Shown here in pieces: positions 35,154 to 44,434 of a DNA stretch of 64,000 nucleotides. The translations under genes were made by a program, and so were the position numbers. The notes below the pieces were generated by a model. The model was given only the letters and a program-made list of their open reading frames with translations, was not told the origin of the DNA and ran no database searches. This DNA is from Bacteriovorax sp. MedPE-SWde (lineage in GTDB: Bacteria; Bdellovibrionota; Bacteriovoracia; Bacteriovoracales; Bacteriovoracaceae), in contig MPCU01000004.1 of assembly GCA_001874305.1 (NCBI GenBank), positions 62,001 to 126,000 on the forward strand, read 5' to 3'. Position 1 is the first letter of the stretch; every line of letters begins with the position of its first letter.

Positions 35154-35627
35154 ATGTCTAAGAAAGTTATCGGATTTCATTACACACTAAAGGACGGACA
35201 AGGAACTACTATTGATAGTTCTGAAGGTGCGACACCTCTACTATTTCTTCAAGAAAGTGGAATGATCATTCCAGGACTTGAAAAAGAGCTAATCACAATG
35301 GCAATTGGTGATAAGAAAAATATCGAAGTTAAAGCAGCTGATGCTTATGGTGAAAAAAGAGATGATATGATCATCACTGTTAAAAAAGACCAGTTTCCAG
35401 AAGGTACTGAAGTTGCAGCAGGTGATCAGTTTAGAGTAAACCAAGATGCTAACATGCCTCCATTCACAGTTCTTTCTGTTGAAGGTGAAGAAGTTACTCT
35501 TGATGGAAATCACCCACTAGCAGGTCTAGATCTTTTCTTTGATGTTGAAATCACAGAGAATAGAGATGCAACTGAAGAAGAAGTTGCTCACGGTCACGCA
35601 CACGGAGAAGGTGGACACCACCACTAG
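35154..35627 (+). CDS. slyD: SlyD-type FKBP peptidyl-prolyl isomerase
   Basis: A 157-residue proline isomerase and chaperone. The FKBP part has IPGLEKEL and GDKKNIEVKAADAYGEKRDD, then an inserted flap domain (about 75-120), as in SlyD. The tail is His-rich (HGHAHGEGGHHH), the nickel-binding tail of SlyD that supplies metal for hydrogenase or urease and also binds copper and zinc. In this short variant the tail is about 15 residues. It has its own promoter and a strong terminator at 35635. Confidence 0.93.
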   Translation: MSKKVIGFHYTLKDGQGTTIDSSEGATPLLFLQESGMIIPGLEKELITMAIGDKKNIEVKAADAYGEKRDDMIITVKKDQFPEGTEVAAGDQFRVNQDANMPPFTVLSVEGEEVTLDGNHPLAGLDLFFDVEITENRDATEEEVAHGHAHGEGGHHH

Positions 35628-35634
35628 AATATAT

Positions 35635-35665
35635 AAAGGGTCCAGAAGGGCCCTTTTTTATTTTC
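35635..35665 (+). terminator. Strong intrinsic terminator of slyD
   Basis: AAAGGGTCC-AGAA-GGGCCCTTT (one T-G wobble) forms a 9-pair stem with tetraloop, followed by TTTATTTT. It overlaps the 3' end of the convergent HIT gene. Confidence 0.88.
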
Positions 35666-36047
35666 CGCCAAATTGATCAATCCAAAACTCAACTTTAGAT
35701 TGATCAAAATCACTTTTTGCCTTTGATCCCCAAATTGCCCCTGGCCATGCACGATCATTCTTATATCTTGCTAGAACATGTACATGAAGTTGTGCAACCA
35801 TATTGCCCAAACTAGCGACATTTATCTTATCTGCCTTAGCGATACTTAGCTTATCACTTACAAGAGAAATTTCACGGCATAACTCAAACTGGTCATCCAT
35901 TTCAAGATCACTCCAGTCCTTCTTACCTTCTTTTAGAGGGATCAATACAAACCAATCAAGATCACCATCTTTAATAAGTCTCAATTCAGACAATTTCAAA
36001 GTCGTTATATATTCACTGTCAGCAATAATCTTTTCATTTACTTGCAC
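35658..36047 (-). CDS. HIT-family nucleotide-binding protein
   Basis: A 129-residue HIT-fold protein. The motif QLHVHVLAR contains His88 and His90; the third His of the standard HxHxH is Leu92 as in a HIT subfamily with QLHVHV. The conserved AWPGAIWG follows. These proteins bind or cleave nucleotide conjugates; the altered triad leaves activity uncertain. It is last in an operon with a lipoprotein and a serine hydrolase (1-base and 4-base overlaps). Confidence 0.8.
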   Translation of the reverse strand: MQVNEKIIADSEYITTLKLSELRLIKDGDLDWFVLIPLKEGKKDWSDLEMDDQFELCREISLVSDKLSIAKADKINVASLGNMVAQLHVHVLARYKNDRAWPGAIWGSKAKSDFDQSKVEFWIDQFGGK

Positions 36048-36328
36048 TACTTCTCCAATTGGCAGCCAAAGCGACTTCCAGTATATTTTGCAATCGAGTC
36101 AGTAAAGAGAAAGCTTGCTTGAACAAACTTTCTTTCAGTATCTAATTTATAAGAACTTACTTCCACGATATATGATGCATAACCCTTACAGTATTTTTCA
36201 GATTGATCTTCTACAAAGATACAAGAACAAAACTCTTTTGCAAAACTAGAGCTCACTCCTTTCTTAAGGCCACAAGAACTCAATAGAAAAGTTAATGATA
36301 AAAAGACTAGTCTAGCTTTGAACTTCAT
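36047..36328 (-). CDS. Small lipoprotein of unknown function
   Basis: A 93-residue protein with signal and lipobox (LLSSC, Cys19). The mature part has several cysteines (including FCSCIF, about 33-35, and one in YCKGY), which may form disulfides or bind metal. Its ATG overlaps the hydrolase stop by 4 bases, so it is translated with it. Family not recognised. Confidence 0.65.
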   Translation of the reverse strand: MKFKARLVFLSLTFLLSSCGLKKGVSSSFAKEFCSCIFVEDQSEKYCKGYASYIVEVSSYKLDTERKFVQASFLFTDSIAKYTGSRFGCQLEK

Positions 36329-37362
36329 TTCGCTTCTCCCCTAACGTATTTATCTTTAAACAAAAGTGAGAATACATCATTGAGATTAAAACGATTCTCT
36401 CTATCATTTGCGGTTCTCACAATAATCATTTTCTCAGAAGGTATGATTGTCATTGATTGTCCATGATGGCCTAACGCCATGAGAATATCCACTGGAGCGT
36501 TCTTGTGCTTCTTTCCAAATTTAGGATGAGCTTTATTTAGCCACCAGTGTGCTCCATATGTTGCACCACTCATATGGCCCTTTAGCTCTGTTTTAAAAGT
36601 TGAAGGTGAATTAAGAGATGAGAACTCGACCCATTCCTCATCAAAAATTTGAACTCCATTCCACTCACCTTTATTAAGATAGAGTTGCCCAATTTTTGCT
36701 AAGTCAACTGGAGAAATATAGAGATAAGAGGAAGCAACAAAGTTATTTTGATGATCCCTTTCCCACGTTACATCTTTTATGCCGAGAGGAATAAATAGTT
36801 TTCGCCAAGGAAATGATTCATAGTCACTAAGAGATAGTTTCTTTTGTAAAACACTCATGAGAAAATTAGATTCACCACTCGAGTAATTAAAGTACTCCCC
36901 TGGTTGGTATTTTTGATCTTTCTTTGATACGAACTTTGCCATGTCTTTAAAGTTAGAAATATACAGCATTTTTAGAACATCACTATTTAAAGGATTACTC
37001 TCATAGCTCTCATTCCAAGTAAGGCCAGAGCTCATATTGAGAAGATGCTGAATAGTTAGCTTATTACTCACCTTTGGGTAATATTTAGAGACAAGCTCAT
37101 TTCTATTAATAAGACCATGCTTTTCAGCAATACCAATTAGAGTTCCAGCAATTGACTTTGTTGCCGACCAAACCCTTTGCTTCTTTTCAACTGAATATAA
37201 TTTTGAACTATTTTGATAAAGAGTTTTCCCATCTTTTATTACGAGAAATGATTTTGTTGAATACTTATCATTATTAAAGAGCAATGAATCAAAGCCCTTC
37301 TTTAAAGTTGCATGGGCAAGAAAGGAATTGAAAGCTAGAGCGAGTATAATAAGTTTCTTCAT
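36325..37362 (-). CDS. Exported serine hydrolase (beta-lactamase/NylB-like)
   Basis: A 345-residue beta-lactamase-fold hydrolase with signal peptide. The SxxK nucleophile motif is SATK (Ser66, Lys69). The second motif, usually YxN, is YSSGESN starting at Tyr159, the form found in 6-aminohexanoate-dimer-hydrolase-like members. The third region is GHHGQ near 305. This suggests an esterase, amidase or peptidase rather than a penicillin-binding protein, though DD-peptidase action is not excluded. It begins the three-gene operon. Confidence 0.82.
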   Translation of the reverse strand: MKKLIILALAFNSFLAHATLKKGFDSLLFNNDKYSTKSFLVIKDGKTLYQNSSKLYSVEKKQRVWSATKSIAGTLIGIAEKHGLINRNELVSKYYPKVSNKLTIQHLLNMSSGLTWNESYESNPLNSDVLKMLYISNFKDMAKFVSKKDQKYQPGEYFNYSSGESNFLMSVLQKKLSLSDYESFPWRKLFIPLGIKDVTWERDHQNNFVASSYLYISPVDLAKIGQLYLNKGEWNGVQIFDEEWVEFSSLNSPSTFKTELKGHMSGATYGAHWWLNKAHPKFGKKHKNAPVDILMALGHHGQSMTIIPSEKMIIVRTANDRENRFNLNDVFSLLFKDKYVRGEAK

Positions 37363-37401
37363 TTACTTATTATACGCACCCATAATATAGATAGAAAGTA
37401 A

Positions 37402-38886
37402 TTATCTTTTTTGAAAACTAAGAACAAAGGTCGTATTACTTCTTTCTTGATCAATATAAAGTTCTGCACCAATTTGCTCAGATAAGTACTTACTTAGAGA
37501 AAGTCCTACTCCAGTCCCCTTCCCCTTCACTTTTGTCGTATAGAATGCTTTCATTACTTTTTCAGCAATCTCTTTGGGAACACCATTTCCAGAGTCTTGA
37601 ACGCAAATATCAATAGAGTTATGGTCTTCTTCTAGAATTACTTTTATCCACTTCTCTTTTAAAGGCTCAACTGCATCAACTGCATTACTTAAAAGGTTAA
37701 TTAGAATCTGGGATAATGGAGAATACTTCGTATTAATAAATGCTGACTCTGTATAATCTTCAACCTCTACCTCTACTCCAGACTTTTTTAATTTATAGAC
37801 ACATAAATCTATACTCTCTCTTACAACGTCATTTAAATCTACATCTAAAACTTCTTCATTAAAGTTAAACTGAGATAAATTGCGAAGAGATGAAGTTACT
37901 TTGCCAGCCCTTTCAACCCCTAGCTTCATCTTTGTAAGGCCATGAATAAGCATTTCTTTATTTATTTCTTTTCTCTCAATTTTCTTTAAAAGATAACTGA
38001 CATGAAAACCGATGATAGAGAGAGGGTTATTTATCTCATGCATAATTCCCGTACTCATTTCACCTATAGTTGCTAAGTGAGAACTAAGCTCATTAAACTT
38101 TCTCTCCTCTTCTAAGCTTTTCTCTAACCTCTTCTGGTCTGAAACATCAAAACGAATTGCCATATAATGAGAAACTTTCCCACTCTCCATAATAGGAACA
38201 ATCGCAGTATCAAGCCAGTAAACTTCCCCATTCTTACTTCTATTGGCAACTCTTCCCTTCCAGATTCCACCACGATTAATAGTTCTCCACATATTCTTAA
38301 AGAAGGACTTATCATGTATTCCAGAGTTTACTATTGAATGAGTCTGTCCAATAAGCTCCTCGCGAGAGTAGCCAGAGACCTTACAAAACTGATCATTTAC
38401 ATATGTAATCCTTCCCCTAATATCAGTGGATGCAACAATAGCTATTTGATCCATCATCTCCTGATACTGATTAGAGATATCAGTTACGATTTTAAGCTCT
38501 CTACTCTTTCGTATATCTTCAGTAATATCTACGATTAACCCATGAAAGCTCTTAACTCTTCCCCAAACATCTCTCTCAATAATCGTCTTCTCTTTAACCC
38601 AATAGACTTCTCCGTCAGGAGATAACATTCTCCACTCAAAGTGAGCGATATCTTGCTTATTCTTTAAAATAGTCGTTAACTCAGCCTCTACTCTTAAGTA
38701 ATCATCAGGATGCATTAAGTCTTTAAAGGTCTTCTTCTTATTGATGATATCAAGTTTAGAAAAACCAAACTTCACGATATTGTTAGATATTTGAATTATT
38801 GCCCAGCCATCACTAGGAGAACACCTATAGAAAACTCCAGGGCTTTCGTTCTTCAATTGTTCAAAATAGTTTAGTGCCTGACTCAT
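37402..38886 (-). CDS. PAS-domain sensor histidine kinase
   Basis: A 494-residue cytoplasmic kinase with no membrane helix. Two PAS domains occur (about 15-125 and 143-255, the second with ITYVNDQFCKVSGYSREELIGQ-type sequence and a C-terminal PAC, RFDVSDQK). The HisKA phospho-site is His283 in MHEINNPLS, followed by HATPase boxes: N-box QILINLLSNAVDAV, G1 DSGNG and G2 GKGTGVGLSLSK. A cognate response regulator is not adjacent. Phased direct repeats in the leader (38930-38962) suggest autoregulation through a PhoB/OmpR-type regulator. Confidence 0.9.
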   Translation of the reverse strand: MSQALNYFEQLKNESPGVFYRCSPSDGWAIIQISNNIVKFGFSKLDIINKKKTFKDLMHPDDYLRVEAELTTILKNKQDIAHFEWRMLSPDGEVYWVKEKTIIERDVWGRVKSFHGLIVDITEDIRKSRELKIVTDISNQYQEMMDQIAIVASTDIRGRITYVNDQFCKVSGYSREELIGQTHSIVNSGIHDKSFFKNMWRTINRGGIWKGRVANRSKNGEVYWLDTAIVPIMESGKVSHYMAIRFDVSDQKRLEKSLEEERKFNELSSHLATIGEMSTGIMHEINNPLSIIGFHVSYLLKKIERKEINKEMLIHGLTKMKLGVERAGKVTSSLRNLSQFNFNEEVLDVDLNDVVRESIDLCVYKLKKSGVEVEVEDYTESAFINTKYSPLSQILINLLSNAVDAVEPLKEKWIKVILEEDHNSIDICVQDSGNGVPKEIAEKVMKAFYTTKVKGKGTGVGLSLSKYLSEQIGAELYIDQERSNTTFVLSFQKR

Positions 38887-38913
38887 TGGGCCTCCTTAGC
38901 TTGTTTTTCATAA

Positions 38914-38962
38914 TAGTTTGATCGGTCAAACTAAAGACAAACTAAAGACAACCTAAAGATGA
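38914..38962. repeat. Three phased 11-bp direct repeats plus a 20-bp inverted repeat
   Basis: ACTAAAGACAA occurs at 38930-38940 and again at 38941-38951, followed by a degenerate copy CCTAAAGATGA (38952-38962): three tandem 11-mers, one helical turn each. Overlapping on the left is TAGTTTGA-N4-TCAAACTA (38914-38933). Read on the minus strand the repeats become TTGTCTTTAGT, an arrangement like PhoB boxes. TATTAT lies directly downstream (38917-38912), so the repeats occupy the -35 region of the kinase gene. Confidence 0.75.
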
Positions 38963-38976
38963 TCTTAATCAGGTTC

Positions 38977-40125
38977 CTATACAAATGATTCAGGAGGCGT
39001 CTTCTTAAAGACTATGGCCGGAATAATACTAGAAAAGAGAGTATAAACAATTAACCCTGACAGGATACGCGGCTCAAGATTAAACTTCTCTTTAAGAATT
39101 CCCGCAATAACCAATCCAAAAATTAGCGTAGGTAGTAGTGATGTTGAAATTTCATTTCTGTCCTTCCAAAAGTCATTGATAAAGAACTTCAATGTACTAA
39201 ATACCATGGCAATTCTTAAAGGAATAAAAACAAGTAAGAACACCATTCCAAGAATTAACCCCTCAACTGTGAAGAGGTCTTCTGTAAATGATAGACCGGC
39301 CTTAAAGAAGTAAAAAGGAATAAAGAAAGAAAAGAACATTCCTAAGTTTTTAAGAATCTCTTCGGCCTTATGACTTTTCCCAAGATGCTTAAACTCACTT
39401 GCCAGCATTCCAACAATAAATGCTCCAACGAGATAGTAAGTTCCAATCTTCTTAGTTAAAACACCACATATGAGAGCTACTAGGATTAGGAATCCAACCT
39501 CAGAGTCTGGTGCATAAGGGGCAACGAACTTGAAGAATAACTTAAAGAGAAAAGGTAGAAAGACAATTAAACTTATCAATATCCCAGAAGAAGTTCCTAA
39601 CTGGCTCCAACTATCAGATTGTAGTGCGATAAAGAGTAGAAAGATTGCTGCAATTTCTTTTGCAATCGCCTTAGATCGGATCCAGTACTGCTGTTCTTCT
39701 GAAAAACCATAGTTTTTAAGAGAGTTTAAAATAAACCCTGTTGATGGCGTCATTATAGCTAGAGCTAATAATAGTGCGGCACGATGGCTCAGATCAAATA
39801 TAAAAAAGAAAGCTATAGCTATCGCAACAGTGATGGCTACAGTCTGTAAAACGTGGAGCCCAAGGGCCATTCCATCTTTTTTTAGCTCTTCAACTTCAAT
39901 TTCTAAACCAGCAAAGAGAAACAGAGATGTAATCCCTAGTCGAGACAACATTAATAACATTTGATCATTTTCAAACCAACCAAGACCTAATGCTGTTCCA
40001 ATACCTAAGAATATTGAAGAAATACCCACTGGAATATGAAACCTAAGCAACGCCTTAGGTAGGATCAATAAAATAGAAAACAGAAAGAGATATTGAAGCT
40101 CAATTGAGTTTGCTAAGTCTGCCAT
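38977..40125 (-). CDS. CPA2-type cation:proton antiporter
   Basis: A 382-residue membrane protein with about 11-12 helices of the Kef/NhaS3 type: AIMTPSTGFILN and VEELKKDG after helix 4, then YYLVGAFIVGMLASEFKHLG. It lacks a nucleotide-binding domain. Likely Na+ or K+ exchange with protons. It is a second antiporter of this family in the window (other at 15325-16539) and has diverged clearly. It precedes the PAS kinase, with 90 bases between. Confidence 0.82.
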   Translation of the reverse strand: MADLANSIELQYLFLFSILLILPKALLRFHIPVGISSIFLGIGTALGLGWFENDQMLLMLSRLGITSLFLFAGLEIEVEELKKDGMALGLHVLQTVAITVAIAIAFFFIFDLSHRAALLLALAIMTPSTGFILNSLKNYGFSEEQQYWIRSKAIAKEIAAIFLLFIALQSDSWSQLGTSSGILISLIVFLPFLFKLFFKFVAPYAPDSEVGFLILVALICGVLTKKIGTYYLVGAFIVGMLASEFKHLGKSHKAEEILKNLGMFFSFFIPFYFFKAGLSFTEDLFTVEGLILGMVFLLVFIPLRIAMVFSTLKFFINDFWKDRNEISTSLLPTLIFGLVIAGILKEKFNLEPRILSGLIVYTLFSSIIPAIVFKKTPPESFV

Positions 40126-40171
40126 TTTGTCCCTTTAAAAAATTATTGTTATCTTAATTTTAGAGATAAAA

Positions 40172-41134
40172 TTACTCATTTAAACTACAGAGTGCGTCAT
40201 AACACCAAGGCTTACTTAAAGCTAAGGTTGTCTTACTATTTTCGTCGAAAGCTTCTCTGTTTGCGATATCTGTAAAAACAATCTCTGTCCCAATTACAGC
40301 AACGTCATAGTAGTACTGTCCATTGTTAAACTTTCGCCTAACAATTTTTCCCTCTACCTTGCCCTTATCCGAGATATCCACATGATGGTAGTAGCCCGGC
40401 TTAATAGAATTGGAATCTCCATCCTTTACTATATTTCCATTACCAAAGAACTTTGCAACAAATTCATTCTCAGGTTTTAGATATAACTCAGAAGGTGTTC
40501 CAAATTGTTGAATCTTTGAATCATTAAGGATTACGACTTCATCAGAAAAGCTCATCGCCTCATCTCTATCATGAGTGACAAGAATACAAGTTATAGCGAG
40601 CTTTTTTAAGATTGCCTTTATCTCTTCCCTTAACTCAACTCTTAAAACAGGATCAAGACTTGAGAAACTTTCGTCCATAAGGATGAGCTTAGGTTGAGGG
40701 GCCAGGGCCCTAACGAGGGAAACTCTTTGTTTCTCTCCTCCACTTAACTCATGTGGAAGCTTTGAAGCATGAGATGTTAGGTTTACAAGCTCAAGTAATT
40801 CATTAACCCTCTTTTCTCTACTAGATACTTCCCAACTTGATATACCGTATTCAATATTTTCTCTCACACTTAAGTTTGGAAATAACGTCTCCTCTTGAAA
40901 TACAAGACCAATACTTCTCTTATCAATAGGTGTCGAAATAAGGTCCTTTCCATGAAGTGTAATACTACCCTTTAATGGAGATATAAATCCCGCAATTGTA
41001 TGAAGTAAAGTTGATTTACCACAGCCAGATGGGCCGACAAGGGAAATTAATTTGTGTTCGTGTACCTTAAAACTAACATCATCGAGAATAATATTCTCAC
41101 CACGCTTAACACTTAGGTTACTAATCTTTAGCAA
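40172..41134 (-). CDS. fbpC: Fe(3+) ABC transporter ATPase (FbpC-like)
   Basis: A 320-residue ATPase with Walker A GPSGCGKST (about 35-43), signature LSGGEKQRVS and Walker B LILMDESFSSLD. About 100 residues of C-terminal regulatory domain (TOBE-like) follow the ATPase. Encoded with the permease and substrate-binding genes in one operon (14-base overlap with the permease). It powers uptake of ferric iron delivered by FbpA. Confidence 0.88.
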   Translation of the reverse strand: MLKISNLSVKRGENIILDDVSFKVHEHKLISLVGPSGCGKSTLLHTIAGFISPLKGSITLHGKDLISTPIDKRSIGLVFQEETLFPNLSVRENIEYGISSWEVSSREKRVNELLELVNLTSHASKLPHELSGGEKQRVSLVRALAPQPKLILMDESFSSLDPVLRVELREEIKAILKKLAITCILVTHDRDEAMSFSDEVVILNDSKIQQFGTPSELYLKPENEFVAKFFGNGNIVKDGDSNSIKPGYYHHVDISDKGKVEGKIVRRKFNNGQYYYDVAVIGTEIVFTDIANREAFDENSKTTLALSKPWCYDALCSLNE

Positions 41135-42713
41135 GACTATCTCCTTTAATACTCATAATTAATACTGTTAGCATTCCAAGTAGAACAAGGAATAGAGCAC
41201 CAAGAGAAGCTCTCTCCCACTCACCTTCACTTGTTAATTCATAGATCTTAGTTGAAAGAGTATCGTGCCCCATAGGCCTTAACATGAGGGTCAAGGGCAT
41301 TTCTTTTGCAACTTCTACAAAGACAAATAAGAATGCATATATAGTGTTACCCTTTAAAAATGGTAACCAAATTTTTCTAATAAATGTCGGTGATCTCTTT
41401 CCAAGACTTCGAGATGCATTCTCCAGGCCCGGATTCATTAATCTCGCAGTTGGAGAGATTGTTCTGTGACCAACAGAGAGAAAGCGATAACTTAGCCCTA
41501 TAACGACAAGTAACAACCCCATCCCCATTGGACTAGTCCCCATCACATTTTTAAAGAGAAGAAAGATTCCAACGGCAACAATATTTCCAGGAAGCGCGTA
41601 GCCAACTAAGAAGAAGCTTCTTAAAAATGGCAGCCACTTTTCACGGAGCTTATTTCTTTCAAAGTAAATCATACTCAAAGAAACAACCGATACGATAAGC
41701 CCAACTTCAACAGCTAAGCCTAGCGTATTCTGAATAAGTCCTACATAGTTATCCAAAACTTCTTTACCCCATGCTTCTCTTGCCCAAATAATTAATTGAA
41801 GAAGTGGAAGAATCAACGAAAAGAAGATAACGAATAAGATAAAAAATAGAGATAACAACTTCCCTTTAAGGCCTAGCTTAAAGAGCATTTCATTTGATTG
41901 TGATTTTAATAGAGGCACTTGTCTCTTGGAAACATTGGACTCTAAGAAAAACAGAATCAAAGAAAAAATAAGTAATAGTAAACTCAAACGGGTTGCACTA
42001 CCTAAACTAAAGAGACTACTCCACGCCATATAGATTGAAGTTGTAAATGTATCAAAATTAAATACTGAAACGGCACCAAAGTCTGCCATAACTTCCATTC
42101 CAACAATCGTACAACCAGCAAAGAGAGGTACTATACTGATAGGCAGAAGAATCTTTCGTATAAATGTATATTCACTTTGTCCTAGAGAAAGAGAAGTTTG
42201 AAAAAGTCTATAATCAACTTTTCTTAGAACGAGACGCACAGGCATTAGGATATAAGGAAAGAGTCCTAGACTAAATACAAATGCAACGCCAAATACATTT
42301 TTAAACTTTAGATTTCCTAATGTATCCAAACCAATTTCACGAAAGAATGTCAGAACAGGTCCGGCCCATTCAAAAAATCCTACATAGATAAAGGCCAGAA
42401 CATAGAGAGGAAAAGCTAAGGGAAGAATTGTCAGAATATTCCACAGCTTCTTTCCTGGAATATTGGTAAGTTCTAAAATAACTGCCAAAGGGATAGCGAG
42501 AATAGTGCATCCAAAAATAGAAAGTATAACGAGTTTAAATGAATTAGATAAGAGTCCAGGAACCACTTGATTGATAACAAATGTCCAGGACTCGAGATCT
42601 TGTGTAGGTATTTCCCTGCCCTCTATAAAGAGAAAGATTACTGGTAAAAGGGCAATGAGGGAGAAGAAGAGGTAGGTGTAAAACCCTACCTTCTTATTTG
42701 TAACCAACTTCAT
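41121..42713 (-). CDS. fbpB: Fe(3+) ABC transporter permease (FbpB-like)
   Basis: A 530-residue permease, the fused two-domain form with 12 helices. Each half carries a binding-protein-dependent transport EAA loop, for example SLSLGQSEYTFIRKILLP in the first half and ENASRSLGKRSPTFIRKIWLP in the second. It overlaps fbpA by 20 bases and fbpC by 14. Confidence 0.9.
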   Translation of the reverse strand: MKLVTNKKVGFYTYLFFSLIALLPVIFLFIEGREIPTQDLESWTFVINQVVPGLLSNSFKLVILSIFGCTILAIPLAVILELTNIPGKKLWNILTILPLAFPLYVLAFIYVGFFEWAGPVLTFFREIGLDTLGNLKFKNVFGVAFVFSLGLFPYILMPVRLVLRKVDYRLFQTSLSLGQSEYTFIRKILLPISIVPLFAGCTIVGMEVMADFGAVSVFNFDTFTTSIYMAWSSLFSLGSATRLSLLLLIFSLILFFLESNVSKRQVPLLKSQSNEMLFKLGLKGKLLSLFFILFVIFFSLILPLLQLIIWAREAWGKEVLDNYVGLIQNTLGLAVEVGLIVSVVSLSMIYFERNKLREKWLPFLRSFFLVGYALPGNIVAVGIFLLFKNVMGTSPMGMGLLLVVIGLSYRFLSVGHRTISPTARLMNPGLENASRSLGKRSPTFIRKIWLPFLKGNTIYAFLFVFVEVAKEMPLTLMLRPMGHDTLSTKIYELTSEGEWERASLGALFLVLLGMLTVLIMSIKGDSLAKD

Positions 42714-43683
42714 GCATTAGTTTTATCGCTTTCTTCTGTAATTTACCAGCGTCAGTTAGGTTGAATGCAGTATTTGCTTTAAATTTTCCCCATGACTTAA
42801 CAATGTCTGACTGAGGAGCATTTTTAAGAATTGGAAATTCCATATTTACTTGCGCAAAGTGCTTTTGAGCTTCTGAAGATGATAGCCATTCTAAGAACTT
42901 CTGTGCTTCAACTTGGTTCTTAGAGTTTTTAACAATTCCGGCCCCTGATACATTGATATGTACACCGTAAGATTTTTGGTTTGGCCATGTAATAGCTAGT
43001 GGTAACTTAGGTGACTTCTTCATAAGTCTTCCAAAATAGTAAGTATTTACAATCCCTACTGCACATTGACCCGCCGCCACGGCCTTAAGAACATTAGTAT
43101 CATTAGAGAAGATATCTACTTTATTAGATACCCATCCAGTTATGATCTTCTTAGTTTTTTCGTAACCATGAGTTGAAATTAACATTGCAACTAATGACTG
43201 GTTGTAAACCTTCTTAGAAGTTCTTAAACAGAGCTTTCCTTTCCACTCAGGCCTTGCAAGGTCTTCATAAGATAGAGTCGTCCCATTTTTCACAAGCTTG
43301 GTATTAACAACTGTAGTTCTTGCTCTAACAGAAAGTCCGTACCACTTACTATCTCTATCTCTAAGGTGAGATGGAACATTCTTATCTAGAACTTTAGAAC
43401 TAAGTGAGTTCAATAGTCCTTCGTGAGATGCGTACCAAAGGTTACCAGCATCTACTGTCATAAAAATATCGGCCTCAGGGTTTTTAAGTTCAGCTTTTAA
43501 GTTCTGAATTAAGGCACCGGCCTTACCAGTTTTATAATTGATTTTTACACCAGTCTTACCTTCGTAAGCCTTGAATATATCTTTAACAAGGTGTTCTTTT
43601 CTCGATGTATATACAGTTAAACCTTTTGCGTTTACTGCAAAGCAACAAATTAGTAAGAAAGCAGTGCTTAAAATTTTCATCAT
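42694..43683 (-). CDS. fbpA: Ferric-iron-binding periplasmic protein (FbpA-like)
   Basis: A 329-residue solute-binding protein of the iron type. Signal peptide ends near FAVNA (about 19). The mature start LTVYTSRKEHLV and the segment NTYYFGRLM, with a YY pair in the second lobe, are the Tyr-rich ferric-ion ligands of FbpA/FutA proteins. A promoter at 43732-43760 is suggested. It captures Fe3+ in the periplasm for FbpBC. Together with the divergent TonB and receptor it completes an iron-import route. Confidence 0.88.
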   Translation of the reverse strand: MMKILSTAFLLICCFAVNAKGLTVYTSRKEHLVKDIFKAYEGKTGVKINYKTGKAGALIQNLKAELKNPEADIFMTVDAGNLWYASHEGLLNSLSSKVLDKNVPSHLRDRDSKWYGLSVRARTTVVNTKLVKNGTTLSYEDLARPEWKGKLCLRTSKKVYNQSLVAMLISTHGYEKTKKIITGWVSNKVDIFSNDTNVLKAVAAGQCAVGIVNTYYFGRLMKKSPKLPLAITWPNQKSYGVHINVSGAGIVKNSKNQVEAQKFLEWLSSSEAQKHFAQVNMEFPILKNAPQSDIVKSWGKFKANTAFNLTDAGKLQKKAIKLMHEVGYK

Positions 43684-43731
43684 ATGTCCTTTTTTGATTG
43701 GATTTTGTCCATTTCTACGATAAGTAGGACT

Positions 43732-43760
43732 AATCTACAATAGTTTTAATGATCAAACAA
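43732..43760 (-). promoter_or_regulatory. Likely promoter of fbpABC
   Basis: On the minus strand TTGTTT (43760-43755), 17 bases, TAGATT (43737-43732). Both hexamers match 4 of 6. No good Fur box is seen. Confidence 0.45.
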
Positions 43761-43813
43761 TGAGTTGAGTCACAAAATTTATGCAAAGAGCTTTATCTTT
43801 AAAAGAGATTGAT

Positions 43814-44362
43814 ATGAACGACAAAAGGACAAAATGGATTGTCTTTAGTGTATTAGTTCACCTTGCTCTTCTAGTTGGACCGTCTTTAAAAAAGGCTGAC
43901 TCTCTTGATAAACTCAACTTCGCTATTCCAAAATCACGAGTTCAACTACAGCTAAGAAAGCAGCACAAGGCGCCTGTACCAGTCATGGCCAAGAAGATCG
44001 TAAAGAAGATCAGCAAAAAGGCCCGTAAAAAGCTCGTTAAGCCTATCGAAAAGAAAAAAGAAGTCATTCAAAATAAGCCAGTTAACAATGTTGTTACGGA
44101 CTCAAAGGTCGTAAACAACCTCTTTAAGAACTATGTAAAACCAAAGTATCCAAGAGTTCTTCAAAAGAGAAAAATACCTGGTCAGGTAACAATCGCCTTC
44201 ACTATTACAAAGGCCGGAGCAATTGCTGATCTAAAAATCCTTAGCTCTACTCACAAACTCTTAAAAAGATCTGTAGAGAAATCAGTTTCTCAATGGGTTT
44301 TCAAAGAGTTACCTCATCAAACAAGAGTAAAGAGGAAAATAGTTTTCGGTGACAAACTATAG
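43814..44362 (+). CDS. tonB: TonB-like energy transducer
   Basis: A 182-residue protein; I use the ATG at 43814 because purine-rich AAAAGAGA precedes it, whereas an ATG 33 bases upstream has nothing. One N-terminal membrane helix (about 8-24) is followed by a Lys/Pro-rich linker and the C-terminal TonB domain (about 95-182, with YPRVLQKRKIPGQVTIAFTI). It couples the proton-motive force to the receptor. Its linker is K-rich rather than the usual (EP)(KP) repeat. It heads a cluster with the receptor, 72 bases before the DUF4856 gene. Confidence 0.85.
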   Translation: MNDKRTKWIVFSVLVHLALLVGPSLKKADSLDKLNFAIPKSRVQLQLRKQHKAPVPVMAKKIVKKISKKARKKLVKPIEKKKEVIQNKPVNNVVTDSKVVNNLFKNYVKPKYPRVLQKRKIPGQVTIAFTITKAGAIADLKILSSTHKLLKRSVEKSVSQWVFKELPHQTRVKRKIVFGDKL

Positions 44363-44363
44363 T

Positions 44364-44392
44364 TTGACATACAAAACTCCTATTGCTACAAA
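44364..44392 (+). promoter_or_regulatory. Sigma-70 promoter of the DUF4856-imelysin-receptor genes
   Basis: Consensus TTGACA (44364-44369), 17 bases, TACAAA (44387-44392, 4 of 6). It starts 2 bases after the tonB stop and gives a leader of about 36 bases before 44435. Confidence 0.65.
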
Positions 44393-44434
44393 TCACTTAA
44401 CAAATAACAGAAGATCGAAATAAAGGTATTAATT

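Noticed and set aside
38930-38962. Tandem repeats as a small CRISPR array
   Set aside because: Units are 11 bp without spacers and in a promoter position; no cas gene is present.
43684-43813. Fur box between fbpA and tonB
   Set aside because: The region is A/T-rich with fragments such as AATGAT but no convincing 19-bp inverted repeat; I do not claim Fur control.
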